A stretch of DNA of 7,719 nt from Thermodesulfobacteriaceae bacterium. GTDB lineage: Bacteria; Desulfobacterota; Dissulfuribacteria; Dissulfuribacterales; UBA3076. The DNA is taken from contig DTYO01000238.1 in assembly GCA_012961845.1 (NCBI GenBank), forward strand, positions 1 through 7,719, written 5' to 3'. The position numbers were made by a program, and so were the translations under genes. Shown here piece after piece: positions 1 to 5,133 of this stretch. Under the pieces are notes generated by a model. It did no database searches and was not told the DNA's origin. It worked only from the letters and a program-made list of their open reading frames with translations. Position 1 is the stretch's first letter. Each line of letters starts with the position of its first letter.

Positions 1-55
1 CCGGACCGCTGACAAGAATCATTGCCGCAAACTCCTCTGCCTGGCGCCTCTCCAT
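1..55 (-). CDS. Probable N-terminus of an unidentified protein, cut by the window edge
   Basis: Reading leftwards from an ATG at 55-53, an open frame runs to the edge of the window and gives 18 residues beginning MERRQAEEF and ending in ILVSGP. An AAGG lies 6 nt before the ATG, inside the 12-bp palindrome AAAAGGCCTTTT (56-67), and a sigma-54-like promoter lies a suitable distance upstream. A second in-frame ATG follows at codon 12. The fragment is too short to assign a family or function. The case rests on the frame, the ribosome-binding site and the promoter spacing together, so it may be a chance frame. Confidence 0.35.
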   Translation of the reverse strand, partial: MERRQAEEFAAMILVSGP

Positions 56-90
56 AAAAGGCCTTTTCACCTGATCGTCTAAATTATGTG

Positions 91-106
91 GCAAAAACGA
101 TGCCCA
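91..106 (-). promoter_or_regulatory. Possible sigma-54 (-24/-12) promoter
   Basis: On the minus strand a GGGCA element and a TTGC element are placed so that the GG (complement of 103-104) and the GC (complement of 91-92) are separated by exactly 10 nt, the diagnostic sigma-54 spacing. The match to TGGCACG-N4-TTGC is partial, with mismatches at the first T and at the CG of the -24 box. Transcription would start near position 79, about 24 nt before the ATG at 55. This is a motif reading only. Confidence 0.3.
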
Positions 107-118
107 AACTATCCTGTA

Positions 119-142
119 CGTCTGCACTTATTTTTTCAGACG
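119..142. repeat. Inverted repeat, 6-bp arms around a T-rich loop
   Basis: CGTCTG (119-124) and CAGACG (137-142) are perfect reverse complements separated by 12 nt that include a run of six T. It lies in the 113-bp gene-free stretch between the putative gene at the left edge and the end of crcB. The T run is in the loop, not after the stem, so it is not a standard intrinsic terminator. It could be an operator or be fortuitous. Confidence 0.35.
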
Positions 143-150
143 CCTTGATC

Positions 151-177
151 TCGGACAAGAATTCTCATTTTCGGACA
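151..177. repeat. Direct repeat TCGGACA, 20 bp apart, possible activator sites
   Basis: TCGGACA occurs at 151-157 and again at 171-177, a start-to-start distance of 20 bp, or about two helical turns, so a protein would meet both copies on the same DNA face. Relative to the putative sigma-54 start near 79, the copies sit about 72-98 bp upstream, where enhancer-binding proteins commonly bind. A 7-bp match can occur by chance, so the regulatory reading is an inference from position. Confidence 0.35.
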
Positions 178-181
178 GACA

Positions 182-568
182 TTACCTGACCATCCATGAA
201 GAATTGACAAGAGCCGTTCCAAGCCTCACCGCTATGATTGCCGCCAGCATATTGCCCAGAACATTTACAAGAGCAGTGCTCCAGGCCCCGTCTCTCAGAA
301 GTGCATCCGTCTCCCAGGCAAAAGTGGAAAAGGTGGTGTACGCACCGAGAAATCCTATCGCCCAGAACAGGCGCCAGTTGGGTCCGATCAGAAGCCGTTC
401 CAGGAAAAGCGTGACGAAAAATGCCAGGAAAAAGCTGCCTGTGATATTTACAAACATGGTTCCATACGGAAACCTCGAACCAAGTCTTGCAGTCAGGAGG
501 CCGGAGACTGCATATCTAGCGACAGCCCCGAGGAACCCCCCTGCTCCTATTATGATATAACGCAGCAT
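182..568 (-). CDS. crcB: Fluoride ion channel CrcB/FluC
   Basis: A 128-residue, very hydrophobic protein with the expected length and four-helix layout of the Fluc/CrcB family, which works as a dual-topology dimer exporting toxic fluoride across the inner membrane. Family signatures appear in order: GGFLGAVARY (10-19), GTMFVNITGSF (36-46, with the pore Asn at 41), GFLGAYTTFSTF (72-83, with Phe80 and Phe83 matching the phenylalanines that line the fluoride path) and VNVLGN (101-106). The ATG at 568 begins the usual MLRY-type N-terminus. A GGAG lies 14 nt upstream, which is rather far. No fluoride riboswitch is recognisable in the 66 bp before the start. It is a single gene, divergent from the J-domain gene and not obviously linked in function to its neighbours. 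Confidence 0.95.
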   Translation of the reverse strand: MLRYIIIGAGGFLGAVARYAVSGLLTARLGSRFPYGTMFVNITGSFFLAFFVTLFLERLLIGPNWRLFWAIGFLGAYTTFSTFAWETDALLRDGAWSTALVNVLGNMLAAIIAVRLGTALVNSSWMVR

Positions 569-599
569 AATACATCAAGATTACTCCGGCGAAACATAC

Positions 600-634
600 T
601 TGCCAATAGATTGGTGTGTTGCTAATTTGCTATT
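600..634 (+). promoter_or_regulatory. Candidate promoter with embedded palindrome before the J-domain gene
   Basis: TTGCCA (600-605) and TAATTT (623-628) form a sigma-70-like pair with a 17-bp spacer. The spacer overlaps a perfect palindrome, CCAAT-AG-ATTGG (603-614), that could be an operator. With this promoter, transcription would begin at about the ATG at 635, and no Shine-Dalgarno sequence is visible, so the message may be leaderless. The whole divergent gap is only 66 bp and must also hold the crcB promoter. The -10 match is weak. Confidence 0.35.
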
Positions 635-946
635 ATGCACAACAAACGTTGGGAACTCATAACCAGGGCAAGAAAACTACTTGGACTCCCCGAAGAAGTC
701 ACGAGAATCGAGATCCAGAATGCCTACAGAGAGCGCTGCAAAGGCCTTCATCCCGACCAGAATCCTGACAGGGACACGTCAGGCGAGATGGCTTCTCTCA
801 ACCAGGCCTACAGAATTCTAATGGAGTTTTCCGACAACTATCATATGCAGCTCAGACCCGGTGAAAACGGCATGACCGATCACGAGTGGTGGATGCATCA
901 TTTTGGACAGGATCCGGTATGGGCCGGTAGCAATAATGAGGATTAG
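635..946 (+). CDS. Small J-domain (DnaJ-like) protein
   Basis: A 103-residue protein that is almost entirely a J domain. Helix II (about residues 24-37, rich in Arg and Lys) leads to the HPD motif at 39-41, which in this family stimulates the ATPase of an Hsp70/DnaK partner. Helix III follows (about 52-66, with LNQAYRIL). It lacks the Gly/Phe region, zinc finger and C-terminal substrate domains of full DnaJ, so it is a single-domain co-chaperone acting on an unknown client. The tail has an aromatic and His-rich segment (HEWWMHHFGQDPVW, 82-95) that may be the specificity element. The ATG at 635 is the only plausible start, because an in-frame stop lies at 623-625 and no ribosome-binding site is seen. 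It ends 6 bp before lysC, so the two are probably cotranscribed. Confidence 0.85.
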   Translation: MHNKRWELITRARKLLGLPEEVTRIEIQNAYRERCKGLHPDQNPDRDTSGEMASLNQAYRILMEFSDNYHMQLRPGENGMTDHEWWMHHFGQDPVWAGSNNED

Positions 947-952
947 AGAATT

Positions 953-2170
953 ATGGCATTAATAGTACAGAAATACGGGGGCACATCTGTAGCGGACTGC
1001 CGGCACATAGAAAATGTGGCTGAACGTGTGATTGCCGGGAAAAGACAGGGAGACAATGTTGTAGTGGTGCTGTCGGCCATGTCCGGGGAAACCAACCGGC
1101 TTATTGATCTGGCTGAACAGATACATACCAGACCGGATCCGCGGGAGCTGGATGTTCTGCTTTCCACAGGTGAACAGGTAACCATATCCCTCATGGCCAT
1201 GGCCCTGAAAAAGAGGGGCTTCGGGGCAAGATCCTTCCTAGGCTCCCAGATAACCATAGAAACCGATACGGCCCACGGCAAAGCAAGGATCATGAACATT
1301 GCAACCGAAGAGCTCAAAAAGACCATCACACGGGGGCACATTCCGGTGATTGCAGGCTTTCAGGGGATAACCCCTGAAGGTGACATAACCACCCTGGGAA
1401 GAGGCGGTTCGGACACCACAGCTGTGGCAGTGGCAACAGCACTTGATGCAGATGTCTGCGAAATCTATACGGACGTGGATGGCATATACACAACTGATCC
1501 CAACATATGCCCGTCTGCCCGGAAAATAGACAGAATATCCTATGAAGAAATGATGGAGATGGCGAGCCTGGGGGCCAAAGTTCTGGAAATCCGCTCGGTA
1601 GAATATGCCATGCGGTATGAAATTCCGCTTCATGTCAGATCCAGCTTTACAGATTCCCTTGGAAGCTATGTGGTTAAGGAGGACGAAATAATGGAACAGA
1701 CCCTTGTATCCGGTGTGCCCTACAGTACAAATGAGGCACGCATCACCATAAGCAAGGTCCCTGACAGGCCTGGCATCGCAACAAAAATTTTCAGCCCTAT
1801 TTCTGAGGCAAATATAGTAGTGGACATGATCATCCAGAACACTAGGGCCAGCGACCTCACAGATATGACATTTACCGTCTCCCAGGCTGATTACGAACAG
1901 GCAATGGAAATAGTAAAGGGAGTGGCATCGGAAATCGGTGCGGAAAGAGTGGCCGGTGATCCTGACATAGCCAAGGTCTCTATCGTGGGAGTGGGTATGA
2001 GAAATCATTCCGGGGTAGCAAGTAAGATGTTCGATATTCTTGCTGGTCACGGCATAAACATTCTTATGATCAGTACCTCTGAGATCAAAATTTCATGCAT
2101 CATCCAACGAAAATACACAGAGCTGGCCGTACGGGCGCTTCATGAAGGCTTTGGGCTAAGTGATCAGTAA
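953..2170 (+). CDS. lysC: Aspartate kinase (aspartokinase), with ACT regulatory domains
   Basis: Phosphorylates aspartate, the first step of lysine, threonine and methionine synthesis, in the cytoplasm. The 405 residues match the short monofunctional aspartokinases. The kinase domain (about 1-240) has KYGGTSV (7-13), TGEQV (72-76) and TTLGRGGSDT (146-155). Two ACT domains follow, one from about 263 (DRPGIATKIF, 271-280) and one from about 341 (NHSGVASKMF, 351-360). These bind lysine and/or threonine for feedback inhibition in the family. An in-frame start with a strong ribosome-binding site at codon 247 should yield a separate beta subunit. GAGG at 938-941 lies 11 nt before the ATG. The end meets or overlaps cimA, pointing to one transcript with J-domain, cimA and the helix-hairpin-helix gene. 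Confidence 0.96.
   Translation: MALIVQKYGGTSVADCRHIENVAERVIAGKRQGDNVVVVLSAMSGETNRLIDLAEQIHTRPDPRELDVLLSTGEQVTISLMAMALKKRGFGARSFLGSQITIETDTAHGKARIMNIATEELKKTITRGHIPVIAGFQGITPEGDITTLGRGGSDTTAVAVATALDADVCEIYTDVDGIYTTDPNICPSARKIDRISYEEMMEMASLGAKVLEIRSVEYAMRYEIPLHVRSSFTDSLGSYVVKEDEIMEQTLVSGVPYSTNEARITISKVPDRPGIATKIFSPISEANIVVDMIIQNTRASDLTDMTFTVSQADYEQAMEIVKGVASEIGAERVAGDPDIAKVSIVGVGMRNHSGVASKMFDILAGHGINILMISTSEIKISCIIQRKYTELAVRALHEGFGLSDQ
1676..1693 (+). promoter_or_regulatory. lysC: Internal ribosome-binding site and ATG for aspartokinase beta subunit
   Basis: Inside lysC, AAGGAGG (1676-1682) stands 8 nt before an ATG at 1691-1693 that is in the lysC frame (codon 247). Translation from it would give a 159-residue protein starting MEQTLVSGV and made only of the two ACT domains. 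In Bacillus subtilis aspartokinase II and Corynebacterium aspartokinase, an internal start at the same domain boundary makes the beta subunit of an alpha2-beta2 enzyme. The site is far stronger than the ribosome-binding site of lysC itself. The motif and frame are seen directly; production of the beta subunit is inferred. Confidence 0.75.
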
Positions 2171-2174
2171 GAAA

Positions 2175-3770
2175 ATGAACAAAAAAATCGAAATATATGA
2201 TACGACTCTCAGGGATGGAACTCAGGCAGAGGACTTCAATCTGTCTGTGGAAGACAAGGTTCGGATTGCCCAGAAACTGGACCGGCTCGGAATCGATTTT
2301 ATCGAAGGAGGCTGGCCCGGCGCCAACCCGAAAGACAAGCAGTTTTTCAAGGAAATAAAGAACTACAGCCTGCCTCACAGTCGGATTACGGCATTTGGCA
2401 GTACTCACATGGCCAAACATCCTGCCCATGAAGATCCGAACCTTAATGCTCTGGTCGAAGCCGGTACACCGGTGATCACCATATTCGGCAAGACATGGGA
2501 CATTCATGTAAAAGACGCCCTGAGGATCAGCCTGGAAAGAAACCTTGAACTGATAGAAGACTCTCTGGCATGGCTACGCTCCAGGACAGACACTCTGTTC
2601 TACGATGCCGAGCATTTCTTCGACGGTTTCAAGGCCAATCGCGATTACGCAATAGCCACTCTCAAACGGGCGGTAAAAGGCGGGGCGGAATGCCTTGTCC
2701 TGTGTGATACCAACGGCGGCACCATGCCCCACGAAATATCTGAAATGGTAAAGGCGGTAAGCCGTTCCTTGGGAGACAATATATGCCTTGGAATTCACTG
2801 CCACAATGATGCAGAGGTAGCCGTAGGCAATACACTCCTGGCTGTAGGAGCCGGGGTCAGCCATGTCCAGGGAACGATGAACGGTTTCGGAGAAAGGTGC
2901 GGCAACGCAAATCTTTGCTCCATTATCCCAGGCCTCGTGTTGAAAATGGGGTATGACTGCAGTCCTGCCGAACACCTCCATGAACTGGTCAGTGCCTCCA
3001 GGTTTGTCTGTGAAATAGCCAACCTGGCACCCAACAAATATCAGCCTTATGTGGGAGCCAGTGCATTTGCCCACAAAGGCGGCATACACGTAAGTGCCGT
3101 TCAACGGAATCCCGAAACCTATGAACATATCAAGCCTGAACTGGTGGGAAATATTCAGCGCATTCTTGTGTCCGACCTTTCCGGCAAAAGCAATATCCTC
3201 GCCAAGGCCAAGCAATTTGGGCTGGACCTCGATAGTACCGACCCTGTAGTGATGGATATAGTAGCCCAGCTGAAGGAACTGGAAGCTCAGGGTTTCCAGT
3301 TCGAAGGGGCCGAGGCGTCTTTTGAGCTGCTCATGAGAAAGGCAACGGGCACAATGAGAAAATACTTTGAACTGCTTGGTTTCAGGGTGAGCGATCAGAA
3401 AAACAGGGAAGACGAACCCACCCAGGCAGAAGCTACTGTAATGGTCCGTGTGGGTGGACAGGTCGAGCACACTGCCGCTGTGGGAAACGGTCCGGTCAAT
3501 GCGCTGGACAATGCCATAAGAAAAGCACTTGAAAAGTTTTACCCCCAACTGAGAGAAATGACTCTGCAGGACTACAAGGTAAGAGTGCTCGCTGGAAGCC
3601 CTGGAACCGAGGCCATGGTCCGTGTCCTGATAGAATCGCGTGACAAACATGACAAATGGGGTACCGTAGGGGCCTCTTTTGATATAATCGAAGCCAGCTG
3701 GCAGGCCCTTGTGGACAGTATCCGCTATAAACTGCTCAAGTCGGAAAAAGAAACCCGGGACAACAGCTGA
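2175..3770 (+). CDS. cimA: (R)-citramalate synthase
   Basis: Condenses pyruvate and acetyl-CoA to (R)-citramalate, the entry to isoleucine synthesis that bypasses threonine. About 531 residues, the usual length for the longer CimA type. The TIM-barrel catalytic domain carries DTTLRDG (9-15), the metal-binding HCHND (208-212) and NGFGERCGNA (236-245), followed by HKGGIHVSAV. The C-terminal third (from about 390) is the LeuA-type allosteric dimer domain, which in the family binds the feedback inhibitor. The N-terminus reads KIEIYDTTLRDG with no extension, as in CimA, whereas isopropylmalate synthases have different flanking residues. The ATG at 2175, 4 bp after the lysC stop, gives the usual N-terminus. 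A GTG at 2160 is also in frame, has GAAGG 11 nt upstream and would overlap lysC by 11 bp. Either way the genes are probably translationally coupled. Confidence 0.93.
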   Translation: MNKKIEIYDTTLRDGTQAEDFNLSVEDKVRIAQKLDRLGIDFIEGGWPGANPKDKQFFKEIKNYSLPHSRITAFGSTHMAKHPAHEDPNLNALVEAGTPVITIFGKTWDIHVKDALRISLERNLELIEDSLAWLRSRTDTLFYDAEHFFDGFKANRDYAIATLKRAVKGGAECLVLCDTNGGTMPHEISEMVKAVSRSLGDNICLGIHCHNDAEVAVGNTLLAVGAGVSHVQGTMNGFGERCGNANLCSIIPGLVLKMGYDCSPAEHLHELVSASRFVCEIANLAPNKYQPYVGASAFAHKGGIHVSAVQRNPETYEHIKPELVGNIQRILVSDLSGKSNILAKAKQFGLDLDSTDPVVMDIVAQLKELEAQGFQFEGAEASFELLMRKATGTMRKYFELLGFRVSDQKNREDEPTQAEATVMVRVGGQVEHTAAVGNGPVNALDNAIRKALEKFYPQLREMTLQDYKVRVLAGSPGTEAMVRVLIESRDKHDKWGTVGASFDIIEASWQALVDSIRYKLLKSEKETRDNS

Positions 3771-3779
3771 ACAGTGATC

Positions 3780-4196
3780 ATGGCATCAACCCTTTATGAT
3801 TTCCGCCGGCTGGACCCGATCAACGCCACACCGGCAGTTCTGCTGATTTTTACAGCAGCAGTGACAGCTACACTGGCATTTATCCTCTTCCAAAGGCTCC
3901 TGGATGAGGGATGCTGCCATTCAGCTCCTTCATATGTTTCGGCAAGAGAGACTGCTGCACTGGACGTAACAGGTCATAATCTGCTCTTTTTCCGGCCAAT
4001 GGACCTGAACGGCATCTCTCAGGAAGAGCTGACACTGCTTGCAGGAATAGGAGAAGTCAGCGCAGCTCGAATCATCAATTACCGGAATAATCTCGGGTTC
4101 TTTATTTCAGCCGAAGATCTTGAAGCATTCGACAGTCCGTTGCCCCCGAAAGTTTATGGCATCATCAAGAATTATGTTTACGTAGATCTGGGTTAA
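3780..4196 (+). CDS. Membrane-anchored helix-hairpin-helix (ComEA-like) protein
   Basis: A 138-residue protein with one predicted membrane helix near the N-terminus (about 17-36, AVLLIFTAAVTATLAFILF) and a C-terminal ComEA-type helix-hairpin-helix region (about 76-134). The first hairpin is clear: MDLNGISQEELTLLAGIG then SAARIINYR. The second, expected to read close to KGIGPK, is replaced by SPLPPK. ComEA-family proteins bind DNA non-specifically, often outside the inner membrane during DNA uptake; no other competence gene is present here. Two adjacent cysteines (CC, about 45-46) follow the membrane segment. The ATG at 3780 lies 9 bp after cimA. A GTG at 3774 would add two residues, and neither has a good ribosome-binding site, so coupling to cimA is likely. 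The function is not established. Confidence 0.75.
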   Translation: MASTLYDFRRLDPINATPAVLLIFTAAVTATLAFILFQRLLDEGCCHSAPSYVSARETAALDVTGHNLLFFRPMDLNGISQEELTLLAGIGEVSAARIINYRNNLGFFISAEDLEAFDSPLPPKVYGIIKNYVYVDLG

Positions 4197-4228
4197 GCCA
4201 GCTCTTTCAGATTCTCCACATATAGTGT

Positions 4229-4264
4229 AGTGCCGGTCCAAAGGCAGAATCGTGGACCGACACT
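4229..4264. repeat. Strong hairpin (12-bp arms, one mismatch) before the CooC-like gene
   Basis: AGTGCCGGTCCA (4229-4240) pairs with TGGACCGACACT (4253-4264) over 12 positions with a single C/A mismatch, around a 12-nt loop. It occupies most of the 85-bp gap between the helix-hairpin-helix gene and the CooC-like gene and ends 17 nt before the ATG at 4282. No T run follows on either strand, so it is not a standard intrinsic terminator. It could be a protein-binding site, an mRNA-stabilising or processing stem, or a translational control element close to the AAGGTG ribosome-binding site (4272-4277). Confidence 0.6.
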
Positions 4265-4281
4265 GAAAAACAAGGTGCAAC

Positions 4282-5055
4282 ATGAAGAACGATAAAGCAA
4301 AGATACTGGCCATGGCAGGCAAAGGCGGTACAGGCAAAACCACCATAAGCGCCCTGCTGATAAAGTATCTGGTAGAGAACGGCATTACACCTGTGATGGC
4401 GGTAGATGCAGACGCCAATGCCAACCTGAATGAACTGCTCGGTCTGAATGTGGAGGTAACTCTTGGAGAAATAAGGGATGCCATGAAAACAGAGACCCCC
4501 TTCGGCATGACCAAGAGTGACTACATGGAAATGAGGATCAACCAGGCCATAATAGAGGCAACCGGTTTTGACCTGCTTGTCATGGGGCAACCCGAAGGAC
4601 CCGGGTGTTACTGTATGGCCAATACCATACTGGCACAGGTCATGGAAAGCCTTGCCAGGAACTACCGGTATCTCCTGGTGGATAACGAAGCTGGAATGGA
4701 GCATCTCAGCCGGCTGAATCTCAGAAAGATCCAGACATTGTTTGTAGTCTCGGATCCTTCCTCGAGAGGCGTCATGACCGCTGCCAGGATTGCAGACCTG
4801 ACAAGAAATCTGGGTGTTGATGTTAAGCAGAAGGTACTCATAGTAAACAGGGTGCCTCCAGAGCTTCCTGCGGCATTAAAAGAACAGGTAGAATCGGCGG
4901 TTGAAAAAACCGACCTTATTTTTGGCGGTTACATACCTGCCAGCGATGCTGTTTTTCAATGTGAAGTGCAGCAGAAATCACTGCTGACGCTTCCGCCGGA
5001 TACAGACGTATGCAAAATCACTACAGAGATATTTGACCGCTTTCTAAAAAACTGA
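4282..5055 (+). CDS. cooC: CooC-like ATPase, probable carbon monoxide dehydrogenase nickel-insertion factor
   Basis: A 257-residue cytoplasmic P-loop ATPase of the MinD/ParA (SIMIBI) class. The deviant Walker A is GKGGTGKTT (13-21), with the signature Lys14 that acts across the dimer. A VDADAN segment (41-46) and the Walker B region LLVDNEAGMEH (131-141) follow. GPGCYC (106-111) supplies the CxC pair Cys109/Cys111. In CooC of Carboxydothermus an equivalent CxC binds metal at the dimer interface, and the family loads nickel into the C-cluster of carbon monoxide dehydrogenase. The CxC and length favour CooC over plain ParA/MinD. AAGGTG lies 4 nt before the ATG. No dehydrogenase or acetyl-CoA synthase gene is in the window, so the client is unproven. 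Confidence 0.82.
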   Translation: MKNDKAKILAMAGKGGTGKTTISALLIKYLVENGITPVMAVDADANANLNELLGLNVEVTLGEIRDAMKTETPFGMTKSDYMEMRINQAIIEATGFDLLVMGQPEGPGCYCMANTILAQVMESLARNYRYLLVDNEAGMEHLSRLNLRKIQTLFVVSDPSSRGVMTAARIADLTRNLGVDVKQKVLIVNRVPPELPAALKEQVESAVEKTDLIFGGYIPASDAVFQCEVQQKSLLTLPPDTDVCKITTEIFDRFLKN

Positions 5056-5072
5056 GTGCAGCCATCTTGTTG

Positions 5073-5093
5073 ATATGCCAAGCATTATTTTTT
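5073..5093 (+). terminator. Weak candidate terminator after the CooC-like gene
   Basis: ATGC-CAA-GCAT (5075-5085) makes a short stem followed by TATTTTTT, 18-38 bp after the stop of the CooC-like gene. The stem is only 4 bp, or 6 bp if one T is bulged, so it is weaker than a typical intrinsic terminator. The 78-bp convergent gap shows no T-tailed hairpin for the opposite strand. An 8-bp inverted repeat, TGATATGC (5071-5078) and GCATATCA (5129-5136), also spans this gap and reaches the stop codon of the facing gene. Confidence 0.3.
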
Positions 5094-5133
5094 AACCTGA
5101 CGCAGCTGATGCAGCATGTCACTTTACCGCATA

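Noticed and set aside
555..575. Alternative ATG at 575-573 on the minus strand with better spacing from GGAG
   Set aside because: It is out of frame with crcB and reaches a stop after about 19 codons. The crcB N-terminus from 568 matches the family, so the upstream ATG was not annotated.
569..634. Fluoride riboswitch before crcB
   Set aside because: The 66-bp divergent gap lacks a recognisable crcB-motif pseudoknot and is short for one that would also leave room for a promoter.
1238..2050. Long open frame on the minus strand opposite lysC
   Set aside because: It is a shadow of lysC: the Cys-, His- and Tyr-rich composition has no domain logic, while the plus strand has complete aspartokinase motifs.
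2574..3650. 358-codon open frame on the minus strand opposite cimA
   Set aside because: It is a shadow of cimA with no recognisable motif. The plus strand holds all catalytic residues of citramalate synthase.
4229..4264. Hairpin read as an intrinsic terminator
   Set aside because: No T run follows the stem on either strand; GAAAAAC follows on the plus strand and a mixed sequence on the minus strand.
4207..4704. Minus-strand open frames overlapping the CooC-like gene and the end of the helix-hairpin-helix gene
   Set aside because: They are shadows opposite a strongly conserved P-loop ATPase, with no supporting motifs.
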